In this document: positions 49,472 through 61,946 of the stretch, in pieces
Layout of the letters: each line of letters begins with the position of its first letter
How positions within the stretch are numbered: position 1 is the stretch's first letter
Assembly: GCA_905250025.1 (NCBI GenBank)
Contig: CAJNOJ010000018.1
Location: 124,001-188,000, forward strand
DNA length: 64,000 bases
Direction of reading: 5' to 3'
DNA from: Adineta ricciae
Taxonomy: Eukaryota > Rotifera > Eurotatoria > Adinetida > Adinetidae
The notes under the pieces: model-generated
Told to the model about the DNA's origin: nothing
The model's database searches: none
Seen by the model: only the letters and a program-made list of their open reading frames with translations
Made by a program: the position numbers and the translations under genes

Positions 49472-51512
49472 TTAATAAGCCATTGTACGGGGTTGCGAAT
49501 GCTTTGCTGCGATTGTATTAGTTTTATGTTTATCGGTCGATGTTCGTCGACCTGATTGGTGCGACTTTAATATCGGTTCAGTTTTATTATTACTATTTGT
49601 TATCGTATGATCATCGGAACGATTTGAAAAGATCATTTGAGAATATCCATTTGTATTTGTTCTCGACTTCATCTCCACATCTACTAAGTGTCCGTTGTGT
49701 ATAATTGATGGCAATGCAATAACTGAAGGACGACCAATGGAAGGAGGTGGATTTGCCAAAGGAGTACCTGTGGAATTTCCTTTCGATTTACTTTCGATCA
49801 TGTATACTGCTGGCTTGCTTGTTCCATTCAATGTCCATCCTGTTGTATTGGCTATCGTTGTATTACCGTTTTTCTGTGTTGAGGAATGACGAGGCTGATA
49901 GACAGGTGGATGTTTATAACCCAAATTGACCCACCAATGTACAGCAATATCGTCAACAGTCAAACGTTTCGACGGTAAAACGGTCAAACATGCACGTATT
50001 AATGTAAGAGCGCCTAGAGATTTGTTCGAAATTTTTTTGCAAGAAAAACATGTGTATGAGGAGAAAAGAATGCCTTTTTAGGGGAATCTAATTATATGCT
50101 TTCTCGTATCGACAATTCTATTCGCTTCTATTACCTGATTGTTCACGCGGTTGAATGAAATCTCCAGCTGTTATATTTCGTACTAAACGATTATAATCAC
50201 CGCCTTGAAATGGCATTGAACCGTAGACAAGCGTGTACAGTAGCACGCCTAATGACCAACAATCGACCTTCAGAAAAGAAAATATCATTTCTTTTGAAAA
50301 CTGCTGGCAAAGACATACTTCAGGGCCGTAGTATGGAATACCGGAGACGATTTCAGGCGAGGCATATAATGGCGAACCACAAAATGTATGTCTAAGTTAA
50401 ATATTAGAAGAGCACGTATAGATACAACTATTCAAGTCATTGCAAACGTACAATAGTCGACGTGGTGACCAACTATTGCTCAAACCAAAATCTGCCAACT
50501 AGAATAAATTCGTTAAGAAATGTGCTTCATGCTTAGTAAAGCAATTTACTTTGATATCACCCTTGTGATCAATAAGAATATTTTCTAATTTAAGATCCCT
50601 GTGAACAATTTGATTCTAATAACGAAATGATTTAGTATTTATGAAAAAGCAATCAACTTGATTTTACTTTATGAAGAAAATGAACAGCGGAAACGATTTG
50701 TCGAAAAATCGCTCGTGCCTGAGATTCTGGTATACGTTTCATACGATTCAAATAATCGTACAGTTCACCACCACTGGCATATTCCATCACAAGAATAATC
50801 TTCTCTCGACTTTCATAAACTAAAGCAAATACGAACATTAGTTTATCTGTACAATCAAATCATATCGATCATTCTACCTTCTTTCACTTTGATAATATAT
50901 GGATGATTTAGACTAGTCATAAAATCAATTTCTCGTCGAATTCTTGCCAAGTCATGTGGATTTTCAATACGTGATTTCTTTATCGTTTTTATTGCTACTT
51001 GTTCATTCTTACGTTTGTCTAAAGCCAATTTGACTTTGCCATATGTGCCTTTGCCTAGTGTTTGCTTAAAATCAAATCGACTGTGTAATGTTTCACGTTG
51101 TTGAGCATTTCCATTGCTACCCGTATGTTCTTGTGATGAAGGAGGAGTGACGGTCGAATCACCGAAGCTATTCAAACTACCTAAACTAGACCAGTTGTGA
51201 TTACGTGTTCGAGGACGAGTACTTCCATTTGTTCCTCCGCTTTCCAACCTTTGAGAAAAAGAGAACGAACAGTTTTTAATTCAATAATCAAACAAAAAGA
51301 TCAAAAACGATTACAACTACGAAACTATCTTCGAAGATAATTACTAGAACCTTCGACTGTCAAAGCCAGTCAAACATCTATTTTTTCGACGTATGAACGT
51401 GTGATAACATCAAATTTCTCTAATGAACACCTATGAACTTTTATCCTTAAGGCCTATAATTTCGTGCAACTATCTTTCATGAAAGATATACACTTTACCT
51501 GCTAGGACCCAT
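49472..51512 (-). CDS. NUAK1: NUAK-family (AMPK-related) serine/threonine kinase, isoform with proximal last exon
   Basis: AMPK-related kinase of the NUAK (ARK5/SNARK) type, which acts on the actomyosin system and is activated by LKB1. The short first exon starts at the ATG at 51512 (MGPSR, then donor). The kinase domain runs [85 protein letters not shown] with [27 protein letters not shown] (the LKB1-site Thr is in HTFCGSP), and [20 protein letters not shown]. The last exon (49472-50013) completes the C-lobe with [20 protein letters not shown] and [14 protein letters not shown], very like the NUAK IANHWWVNWGYK, then a Ser/Thr-rich tail ending RTMAY. All catalytic residues (VAIK Lys, HRD Asp, DFG Asp) are present. 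A second last exon and an alternative first exon are listed separately. Confidence 0.92.
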
Positions 51513-52031
51513 CTTGATTTTATAATAATCAGATAAGCCGTTTGAGCTTCTATCCGTGCTTTGTAATGTAATCATCGAATTCGTTTTCCTTTACTTAAAC
51601 TAACGTAAAAAAAGTTCCGATAAACGAAAATGTCAGAGGTGTACGAGTAGAATAATTCATGAAAGAGAAGAAAATAATGAGAATCGAAGAGTTATTCAAT
51701 CCAAAGATACACGCGTACAATTGTTATTGCTTCTTATCGACATGAACATTGCCAAAAGCCATATAATTATTCTATACTATTTTTACAATAGTGATAAGTA
51801 CGAGTGAAGTGAATGATATAGGAGAAGAATAACGAAGTGAAGAAATAAATTGTCCAGAGGATGATTTCGTATTTTTTATAGCAGAAAATCGTGTTTTATC
51901 GTCGCCTTCGTCTTCTTCTTCTTCTTTGCCTTTTTTCTTTCTTTCTCTCTCTCTCTTTTTTTCTTTCTAAATTTCTTCTTTTCAAACTTCTATGTACTCT
52001 TTTCAACAAAGACGAGAGTGTACGAACATAT

Positions 52032-52305
52032 GAAACGATACTTGACGAAGTAGCACACCGACTCGCCGTGACGACGCTTGTTCGGTTTATTTCTCTTTCT
52101 ATGTCTTTTGCTTTAAAACGAAACCGCAAACGAAAATGTGAAGGAGAAAAAACGAAGTAAAGCGAANGAAACGATACTTGACGAAGTAGCACACCGACTC
52201 GACGTGACGACGCTTGTTCGGTTTATTTCTCTTTCTATGTCTTTTGCTTTAAAACGAAACCGCAAACGAAAATGTGAAGGAGAAAAAAACGAAGTACAGC
52301 GAAGA
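52032..52305 (+). repeat. 136-bp tandem duplication with an N at the junction
   Basis: The segment starting gaaacgatacttgacgaagt at 52032 repeats almost exactly from 52168, an offset of 136 bp, with only a few substitutions and a one-base length difference in an A run. The single ambiguous base of the window (N at 52167) sits exactly at the join. It is either a true recent tandem duplication or two reads or contigs of the same sequence joined end to end. Confidence 0.9.
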
Positions 52306-54631
52306 ATTTCGTTCTCTCATATTTTCAATCCACACACATAAACAATAACCTTTCATGTGTAACTAATATTCATGTATATCATTGTTGTTATCTTAAAATT
52401 ATTTAACTACACGCTAATCCTTCGATCGAGTGAGTCGCTTTGATCAAGCGATATGAGGTGTGCTTTGTCGACATAATTGAAACTAAAGAAGAACAGAAAT
52501 CGAACGTTTTAGTAACAATATTCGTCTTTTTCATTTCTGTCTAATGTTTTACGCTTGTTATTTCGAGGTTTTTCTCGAGGACAGAATACTGACAAGAAAA
52601 AAAACCGGAGAACACCAAGGTGAGTTTTGAAAATAAAGAGAAAAACGGCACTGGTTAAACAAAAAGATATATAATAACATTTTTTGTTTTTTATCGCTCG
52701 AGGAAGAAGGCGGGGAAGAATGTAAAAAGGTAAACCTATTTCTCCTTTTAATGCCAATATAACAGCAAAAGAAAAATATTTGTATTCATTGCAAAACACT
52801 CTTTACATCTTACTTGACTAATAAATCATCATTCGAATGTGAACGGTGTTGTTCATAATAGATCTGTTTTAAAGGTTCAGTTATATGATGATAGTTCGTT
52901 TCATATTTTAGACGACCAGTAGCCATAAATAGAAAATCTTCAAATATGCGATAATATTGAATGGTTAACTGACATATTTATATAACAAAAATAAGTACAC
53001 GTCGAGATTGTTATCTACCTATCGATCTATCTATCTATTAGAGTCAAAATAAAGCAAATGACAGATGATGATGACGAGAAAGAGAGAGAAGTCTATCAGT
53101 TTTTTTTTTCTGTGTTTTTTTGTGTATATAAACGAGACGCGAGAAAGGAATAATGTCAATGAAAAAACTTTAATATACAAGAATAATGACTAGTAATGGA
53201 AAAAAAAGGTGAACATTCAACGAGACTACGTCATTCGACTTTGATTGTAGTATCAGTGATATGACGAAATGTATGCGAAACGTGAATAAATTGTGGCAAG
53301 ACTATGCATTTGACATATTCATTATACCGAAAGATACTATTGATAATTAACTCGAAAAGGAAGAGAGAGGGAGAGAGAGTGAATGAATAATGATGGGGAT
53401 CGATCGTTCTAGGTGAAAAGCTTATAGCATTGAAGTTCGTTTATAGCACTTGCGTAAGATGAAGACAATTGAGATGACAACGAAAGATTTCATTATTGTG
53501 TCGGTGGACTTTTCGTTAAGAAAGAAAGCACTGTTTGTCACGTTGACTTTCTCTGTGTACATACAAATGTATATTCGTTCAAAAAGATCAAATGTAGGTG
53601 GTTTCGATTGGATTTCATTTTTCTTTGATAATTATTACGTTGGATCTGGTTACCTATTCTCTTCAATCGTATGAAGATATGTACGTATATCATATTCATA
53701 CCTTGTTGAAGTCATGAATATTAAAGTTCAATGAATTGTCGATGCGAACTTGTTGATTTATGCGAAGAAGAGGAAAACAATTGACTGCTGTTGTATTGGA
53801 ATCTTGTCGTAACAAGCTGAATATGCCGTCTACGGCTTACTACCGACAATGACCTTATCAGCCCCATGTTAAAGTACGAACAAGAGACAAAGATAGACAG
53901 AAACGTAGGAAAAGGACTAGACCTTCTATTAGTTGTCCTAGACAGAATTCGGCAAAAATCGAACGAGCGATAGAGAAAGAAACTGAGATAGCAATATCGT
54001 ATTAATCGTAGAGAAGGCCGGAAACTATCACCGAACATATTGACAAGAACATGTCCAACGGAACATTAAGAAACCAAAAGGAGAAGAACGAGGCGGACAA
54101 TGCTCTTTGTTATTCAGCTAGAGTAACTGTCTTTTACATTGTACATATGCCCTTGTTATCACGAAGATAACTAGCAGAACAAGGTCTAAAATTATTCGAC
54201 TCATTTAACCAAAAATTTCTGTTATTCAGACAAGATTATCTTTTCCTTAGATTGATTCTATCGAAAGTGAATTGAATGATTCAGGCTTCAGATACAGATC
54301 TATTCTTTTGAAATATCTTCCTGTTTTTTCCCCTTATCTTTATCAAAAACAGTTGTTCGATTACTTAGTTGATAAGTTCCTAGCGTCAATATCCCCATTG
54401 GGATGTGTCAGTAGATGCATCGATGATTTTTTTCTCTCTTTCTTTATTCTTGTCTGTATACATCAATATATATACACACATAAGCGAGACAATGTTTTTT
54501 TCTGGTTATATGCCCTTACGGCTCTCCATTAAAGTAAATATGGCAAAACAGAAGCATCTGATTTGTACAGAATCCATTTGGCAATATTCTCAAGAAACAA
54601 TTCATCTTGCGCCGTAAAAAATGTTACTTAC
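52306..54631. other. Non-coding region, likely long intron/upstream region of the NUAK-like gene
   Basis: AT-rich sequence with (CTAT)n-like tetranucleotides at about 53015-53040, a GA-rich tract at 53361-53385 and short ORFs without motifs. If the exon at 54632-54948 is used, this is part of a long first intron. The short isoform promoter should lie just above 51512. Confidence 0.5.
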
Positions 54632-54948
54632 GGTAAAAGATAATTTACTGTAGGTCGTTGTGTACTAAGTGTTGTATAAACGGGTTGTTCTTGTTCAGCT
54701 TGAGAATAATCATAATTCAATATGTCTGAAAGTGGTTCACTTCCGTGATTGTGTTGTCTTCGCATCGGTGGATATCGATATGCTAATGAATCATTTGTTG
54801 ATGTACCGTTCTGTGTTGCATAGATTTTGGTTTTAGTCGATGATTGTGGCCATTTGTTATGAATCGACGTTGAGTAACCTGTCGAATCATACTGTAACTC
54901 AGCAGTTGGTGGTGGAATACGATGAGGTCGCGACGATGGATATAACAT
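54632..54948 (-). CDS. Probable alternative first coding exon of the NUAK-like kinase
   Basis: Exon of 317 bp starting at the ATG at 54948 (MLYPSSRPHRIPPPTAELQY) and ending TVNYLLP at a strong donor (CC|gtaagt). It encodes a Tyr/Pro/Ser-rich disordered segment. Its phase (2) is the same as that of the short first exon MGPSR at 51512, and joins in frame to the common exon at 51248 (CC|G TTG GAA AGC). No other minus-strand gene lies between, so the simplest reading is a distal promoter giving a kinase with a 105-residue N-terminal extension. The implied intron is about 3.4 kb. Confidence 0.6.
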
Positions 54949-56125
54949 TGTTCATAAGCCGATCGTCTACGAATGTGTTCTGATTATGGCTAGAAAAAAA
55001 AAGAAATAGAGAATCTATGAATAATCATGCACTAGTTTGGTGAATTTTCTTTTTCTTTCAAGCATTATTTTTTCTCTTTTGTCAGCGTTCTCTTCACAAA
55101 CATACGCATACGCACTTCTCTGTCGGCACAAGTATTGCATTATGGAGAAAGAGAGAAAAACGGAGAAAGAAAAAGAACAAAAAAACCCGAAGGAAAAAAT
55201 AGTAACTTCTACATATCCAGTTGATGTTAAATGTACATATTAGTCAGTAGAAAGAAACAAAAAAAAAACAGAGAAAAAGATGATTGCTGTCAAATGGATA
55301 AGAGCAAGAGGTAACACATCATCAATCGATCAAAATCCAACGAAGAATGCTATTTGACTATTTGTTTCATTGTATCCAACCAACGAATATATCTGTTTAT
55401 AGCTATCCCTCCGTCTCATCTTCATATGAAATAAACATTTCTATGTACATTGTAAGCAAAACTATTTCGAGGGAGATATAATGTCTGTTAAGCATCCAGA
55501 AATACGTATATAATGTTCTCCTATTTTCCTCTTCAATTGTTGTACACTTCATATTTACAAGAGCATCTTGTCCAAAATAAATAAGAAAAATCGCATTTAT
55601 AATTACCTGATAAGAGGCGGAAAAAAACATATTGATGTATCATTAATGTTCTATCGTTACAAGACATTTCTCTTTAGGTCTCTAATCGAATGACGTGTTG
55701 GGTGTTTTTATGCTAATGATATTAAGACGAAAAAAAAAAGAGAACTGTTTAGAAGTGTCAAAAATTTTATCTTTGGTTATGATAATATCAATTGTCAATC
55801 AAGGCACAAAATATTTGCCTTGTTTTGGCTTGAGTGAAGTTCCGAGACCGATCGACGGCACAACTTATTTTGATTATTTAGAAAAAACAAAGTTAAATAA
55901 ACAATTTCTTCTAAAATAACAAATCAATCGAGGATAGTCGACAAAAATAACAACTCCTATTTCGAAAAATAATCAAAAAACCCTCAATGATTCACTCAAT
56001 TACTAAGAAATAACAGTTAAATAAAAATCCCAGTAAAATTGATTCATAGTTTTATTATCAAATTCAATTAATCACAATTTGTAGAATCAAAATGGACAAC
56101 ATAGTCATAAAATAGAATTCGTTGA
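54949..56125. other. Intergenic, no gene recognised
   Basis: About 1.2 kb between the distal NUAK first exon and the twinfilin stop, both minus strand. AT-rich with A-rich tracts; short ORFs show no motif. Confidence 0.5.
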
Positions 56126-57815
56126 TTATTCATCGGGATTATCAGCTGCTTTGAGTAAACGGCGTGGGCCACGTGTAGACGGCGCTTTCGGTCTTGCGAA
56201 CGACTTCTTGCTTGCACTTGCTATTGCTTCCGGATGAAGTTGTTGAAAGAGGTAATCAGTTGTAAGGTCACTGATATCACAGAGTTCTAACTGCAATGCG
56301 TCGCAGTGGTAATTTTCATGCAAAATCAATGAAGTGTACATACCTTGCGTTCGAAAGTGATGCCGTGTTTCTTTTCAATATTGTCAATAACACTTTCTTT
56401 ACAACTGGCATAAACCATACGTTGTTTTATTTTCGAGCCATGACCGGGTACAGAATATAGAAAGACTGAAAGAGAAAGAATTCGTTGATTATTTGAGTAC
56501 TTTCATGATGCTTTACAATTGGAATGTAATGTTTCATTGTTGAATTCGTGTGTAAATCGATAAACATGGTATCGTCCAGCATTTTCAGGAAACGATTTTT
56601 GAATACTTTCAGGCGTGGCATTCGATTCCGAATGGGTTAAAAATATTCGTTCTTTTTCGTGATCGATCTCCTAGAAAATAAGAGCACGCGTTTGTAATTA
56701 TTCCTTTCAAGATCATTCTTCATCGAATATATGAAAGTCTTGAAATTTTGAGATGAACTTTTACAAATTTCAAACTTCTCCTTGATCACGAAAGCCGTAT
56801 TATTTTCTTAACAAATAAACACACATATGCAGATTTCATTTGCATCTCATCAGACGGTCGAATCAACTTCGATTCCTTTTTTTTTTAATTTACCATTTGG
56901 ATGTAATTGACACTTTCGTTTTTGAATAGATGCAATGCTTCGAGAACGTTCTCATCGAATGGAAACATTAAGCCTTGCAGTGTTTGATGTTTCGAATCAA
57001 CGCTGATGTCGGATGTGACCTGAGATAAAAGAGATATGAATCGCGTTTGGGCGAAGTGAACGGAGCTTTAACGAACTTCTCGCTGTTTGATTTCGAGCAT
57101 TTCTTCTTCACGCATTGTTCGAGGTGGTGGTGCGGCTTGAGTACGAATATGTTGATGAAATGAATTGAGCGTCATTTCATTCTAGACGAAAAATCTTCGC
57201 AATTTTAGTTTTCCAAATAGAAAATATTGAATTACGATAGACGATGCACGAATCTCTTCGGTGATATATGCTATACCGAATTCACGTTTGAGTGTGGCAA
57301 CTGTGGAGGCATAAAGCATTCGTTCTCGAACCTGAGGATAAAAAATATGAATGAATTAAACGGATACAATGAATGTTTACTTTCGCTTCATCGGGAATGT
57401 AAACAATTAATAGCCAGTTATGTCCACTGATTTCATTGATTGTATCAAGACGAACGAAATAGTAGGCCGGACGATTAGGCTGAACTAACGGCGAAACCAG
57501 TTTCTCGAAATCTATGAGAACAAATTTAGTTTTTCTTTACGAAAGATTTCTTTCTACCTTCATTGAACGAATGTTCAGCAGCGTACTCGTCTTTGATAAC
57601 GAGAGTTTCTAGAAATACGAAGAATTTCTACTGCTTGCTTTAATCAAGAAAATCTTGGCAGACCGTTTTCAATAACAATGACAACAACTCGAATGTGTCC
57701 ATCTTTCATCTCGTTAAATTTCGCTCGCAGTGATTCATTTGCTAAATTAAAATCAACATTATATCGATCAACATCGTTTTTTTCATTCACCTGTAATTCC
57801 TGATTGATGGGACAT
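56126..57815 (-). CDS. TWF1: Twinfilin (ADF-homology actin monomer-binding protein)
   Basis: Twinfilin binds ADP-actin monomers and caps filament barbed ends through two ADF-H domains. The start is the ATG at 57815 (MSHQSGITA, as in vertebrate TWF1 MSHQTGIQA). ADF-H 1 is seen in ESLRAKFNEMKDGHIRVVVI, DTINEISGHNWLLIVYIPDE and RERMLYASTVATLKREFGIA. The linker and second domain give MREEEMLEIKQREVTSDISV then DSKHQTLQGLMFPFDENVLE, SARYHxx-like AGRYHVYRFTHEF, LYSVPGHGSKIKQRMVYASC and IEKKHGITFERK. The C-terminal tail has LTTDYLFQQLHPE and KKSFARPKAPSTRGPRRLLK, the PIP2/capping-protein-binding segment. It ends DNPDE. Eight or so introns; the length fits the family (about 350 aa). Confidence 0.95.
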
Positions 57816-58838
57816 GGCGTTTTTTTTATTGTCTATAATAAAAAAAAGTATCGAGATAATAACGACCTCCGTTTACTTAGTCAGTCAAGAATACTACTCA
57901 TCGTTGATGTTAACTCGCACAACATTGGTGCTTTTCAATCCCGATAACCAGCTCCATCTAGGCAAATGTTCGTCACAGCATGCGCTTTCTTTTTCTTATT
58001 CGCTAGCAAATTATTTTTTTCATGTTCTGGATAGATTTATTTATCTATCTCTTCGAGGCGGCGGTGGTCGTCGTCGTCGAATCTTTCAGTCACATAGACG
58101 AATCTTGTTTCTAGAGGTATTTAGGATTGTATCCAAAGGAATTCTACTTATTCTTTTCCAAGTACTTCAATTGCGTCGATTCGAAGACGACTTTTTCTGT
58201 TTATGTACTTCCAACAGTTCCTGTATATCTATTGCGTATTTTCTTTTAATTCTAGCCTTCAGTCAACGTCACCTTCCTTTCTGCATCACATATCATCTTC
58301 AGTAGACTTCTTTTCTTTTCTTTTCTTTTCTTCGTATTTCACAACCCTCGCGAACCTTAGAAAATAATCCTATCTTCTTTTAATAAATTTTCTAAGAAAT
58401 AAAAGACTATTCGACACAACTTATCCGGATGAGAGTATCGTTCGTCGAGAAAGTTCCTCTGTACTTAAACGACAAAATCATTTCTCATTATTTCAGCTAC
58501 AATCGAGAACAGCATATCTTTTGAAGTACGACACAATATACAGGTGAGCAATTAAAAATAGATCAAAAAAGTATGTCATGAATCATCGGATGATTATCGC
58601 AGTTGGTTTGCGCTTTCTTTTGTGAGTACGAACACAAGTTTTATCTCGTACGTACTTTATAATCTAAACGAAAAAAATGCTGCTATTAAAAATGTTTGAT
58701 TGATGAGAGAGAGGAAACATTCCAATCTGGACTTGACTCTCATCTGATATATTTCGAATCTTTTCTTTTCCTGTCTTTTAGATTAGTATTTGCGTATTCG
58801 CGTATTAAACCGTTTGATTTTATTTACAATAAGGGAAA
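57816..58838. other. Divergent promoter region of twinfilin and ALAS
   Basis: About 1 kb between two divergently transcribed genes. It has a (CTTTT)n run at about 58308-58332 and a GGCGGCGGTGGTCGTCGTCG patch at about 58057-58077. No conserved gene, and no CAGTGN iron-responsive loop was found in the stretch before the ALAS start. Confidence 0.5.
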
Positions 58839-60969
58839 ATGGCAGTACCCGCTTTGAAATGTCCATTTTTATCTCAATTAACATTACAACAAGTTCGGGC
58901 ATCAGCTCCGCATATTTTCAATGCCGGAATGGAATCTTGTCCAATTTTTAGTCAATTCGCACGCAAAATATCCACGTCAAGTGTTCAAGAAACAGGCAAT
59001 TTATCAAAAACAACATCGTCATCATCATCATCATCATCGATGTGTCGCCCACTTAGTTTGAATGAAATCAAGGCTGTCCATGAAAAGGTGTTCGAACAGA
59101 AAAATCAACAACAAGCAACATTGAAAAGCAAAACGGCTATTAAAACAGCATTCCATGATAAGAAAACACCTAATCCATACGGCGAAAGTATGCAAATTAG
59201 AAGATTTCTTTTTTGTTCTTTGAACATATCGAATTGTTTTACTTTGAAGTTATTATCTCGGTGGAATGCGAAGATCTTTCTTGTCCATTTTTAAAATCGA
59301 CACCGATCGCACTTCGACGCGTGCATATGGATCAAGATACAATCGAGGTCAACCGAAACTCAGGTAGATACTCTAGTTTCTGTCGTCGCTTATCTTTAGA
59401 TTTTTTTCTGTAAATAGACAATTTTGTTCGGCCAACGACATCTTCTCAACATGAAAATGTCAAAGCATTTGAATATAATCATTTTTTTAATGACCGCATT
59501 GAGGCGAAAAAACGCGACAATTCGTATCGAGTGTTCAAATGTGTTGAACGAAAAAGCGGCTGTTTTCCTCAAGCAGAAGAAATGAGCAGTCTCGAGGATG
59601 ATGCCGAATCTCGTCGAATTACGGTCTGGTGTAGTAATGATTACCTTGGTCTCGGTCAACATCCAAAAATGAAAAAAGCAGTCATCGATGCTGTAACGGC
59701 ACATGGCTCGGGCTCTGGTGGTACACGAAACATCTCTGGTACAAGTCCGTTACACGAAAAACTTGAACAGCAAATCGCACGGCTGCATAAAAAAGAATCG
59801 GCACTGATTTTCACGTCGTGTTATGTCGCTAATGATACAACTTTGTATACGTTAGCAAAAGCATTACCAGGTTGTCATATTTTATCAGATAGTGGAAATC
59901 ATGCATCAATGATTCAAGGTATTCGAAATAGTCAAGTACCAAAACACATCTTTCGTCACAATGATATCAATCATTTGGAAGAGTTATTGAAGAAAATTCC
60001 GAAACATGTACCGAAAATCGTCGCGTTCGAAACAGTACATTCGATGGATGGTGTGCATGAAAATATTTGCTTTTTCCGAAGAAAATCTCTTGCTTATCTT
60101 TCTATATAGGATCAATCTGTGACTTAGAAGCAATGTTAGATGTTGCTCATGCCTATGGTTCAATAACATTTATTGATGAAGTTCATGCAGTTGGTTTATA
60201 TGGACACAATGGAGCGGGTATTGGTGAACGTGATCATGTTCTCCATAAAATGGACATTATATCAGGAACACTTGGTTAGTTGCTCACGTCGATATGAAAT
60301 ATGAGAGGAAATAATACATTTAACTCTACTTTTAGGTAAAGCGTTTGGTAGCATTGGTGGTTACATTGCTGGCGATGCAAAAATGACCGATTTTATTCGA
60401 AGTTATGGTTCGGGTTTTATTTTTACAACATCCATGCCACCAACAGTTCTAGCAAGTGCTTTAACAGCCATTGAAGTAAGTTTTCAACAGTATTTTGAAA
60501 ATGAAAAGCGAATTGTTTATTAATTAGATTTCAAAAAGTGATGAAGGCCGTTCATTACGTCGTAAACAACAAGAAAACGTTCGCGAATTACGATCAAAAT
60601 TGATCGATGCAGGTCTTCCGGTAATGATGTCACCAAGTCATATTATTCCAATTCATGTAAGTAATATCAATCGATTCTTCGATTAGACCTTCGTTGTCTT
60701 TCTAGGTAGGAAATGCTGCGTTAGCTACTCTCTTATGTAATCATTTGCTCAATCGATATTCGATCTACATTCAATCGATTAATTATCCAACGGTTGAGCG
60801 TGGAACCGAACGCTTAAGAATTGCTGCAACACCTTATCATACGAGTGAAATGATCGATCAATTAGTTGACGCATTGAAACACGTCTGGCAAGATGTTGGT
60901 CTTACTTTGAAATCGTTTGACCAACAGCAACAACAAAATGGGCCAGCTGTTTTAAGACAACGTGCATAA
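58839..60969 (+). CDS. ALAS1: 5-aminolevulinate synthase, mitochondrial
   Basis: PLP enzyme that condenses glycine and succinyl-CoA, the first step of haem synthesis in the matrix. The start is the ATG at 58839 ([20 protein letters not shown]). The N-terminal targeting region carries two Cys-Pro haem-regulatory motifs (KCPFL and SCPIF); a third (SCPFLK) follows after the first intron, as in vertebrate ALAS. The catalytic core shows [105 protein letters not shown] and [17 protein letters not shown] with the PLP lysine in TLGKAFG. The C-terminal domain has [20 protein letters not shown]. It ends [12 protein letters not shown]. About six introns, no break in the frame. Vertebrates have ALAS1 and ALAS2; this is simply ALAS. 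Confidence 0.97.
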
Positions 60970-61946
60970 AAAAAGATGAATTATGACTTATTAATATTCA
61001 TCATCTTTTTTCTTGTTCTGTCGCATCCTAACCACTAGTTTTTATTCTAATCTCTTCTCAGTTTTAGCCAATCTAACCGGAAAACATGCACACATTTTTG
61101 AAGATGTTAAAGAAAGTCTATCTAGTTTGCTTTTTATGTCATCTTTTAGTTTTACTTCTTGTGATCCAACACGAAAATCTTTTATCCGTATTTTAATCCT
61201 TCATTTTCTTCATTGTTCATCTGTATTAGTTTTACGTTTTTTTGGGATTGAAGAAAAAAACGGAACTTTGGAAAAACTTATCTTCACTTTCTTCTTTGCG
61301 TCAATTTTTTCTGCGTTGCTACTAAGAATAGATTTGTACTAAAGAACATCCCTTCAGCACATTGTACTTTCATTTTTACGTTCGCATTAGAATCGAAGGG
61401 CATTTTTTTTCAATTATCTATAATTGTATCGAGAATTGAAATATGACCGTCATGATTTAGCGTCTATTTGAGAGAGAGAACGATGATTCTAATTCCTGTC
61501 AACAACAACAACTAATCTGTTTCTCTTCATCGAGGTGTATATAAGACGAGCAAGAAACTCGAAGAGAAAAAGTAACAGAATGAGCAGACGCACGCGCGGA
61601 CAGAGATATTAAAGATAAAGAAGATAATTGTGTGATGTAGAACATAATTTCCTATTACTCAGTCTTCTGTTAATATTCAAGAAAGCTAAACGTCGACATG
61701 CTGAAAACTATTCCTTTAGCGTGATCTTCCATTATCGTCGAATCTTGTTTCTTTCTATCTATCCAGTCTTGCGTCTCAAATTACTACTTACTTCTTTTTT
61801 TTCTCTCTCTCTCTCTCTCTCATCGCATACTCCCAACTGATTGCGAACTTGTGTGTATTGTTGTTTTTTTGCATCTAATATTTTCCAGATTGTACAGATA
61901 ACGAAGGAATTTATCATCGTTATTATTACTTTATGAAAAATAGAAT
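60970..61946. other. Intergenic between ALAS and AMP deaminase
   Basis: About 1 kb of T-rich sequence. A short ORF (61013-61342) is Phe/Ser/Leu-rich and shows no motif. A (CT)n run lies at about 61804-61820 just before the AMP deaminase leader. Confidence 0.5.

Noticed and set aside
58500..58838. Iron-responsive element before ALAS
   Set aside because: No CAGTGN hexamer in a hairpin context was found.
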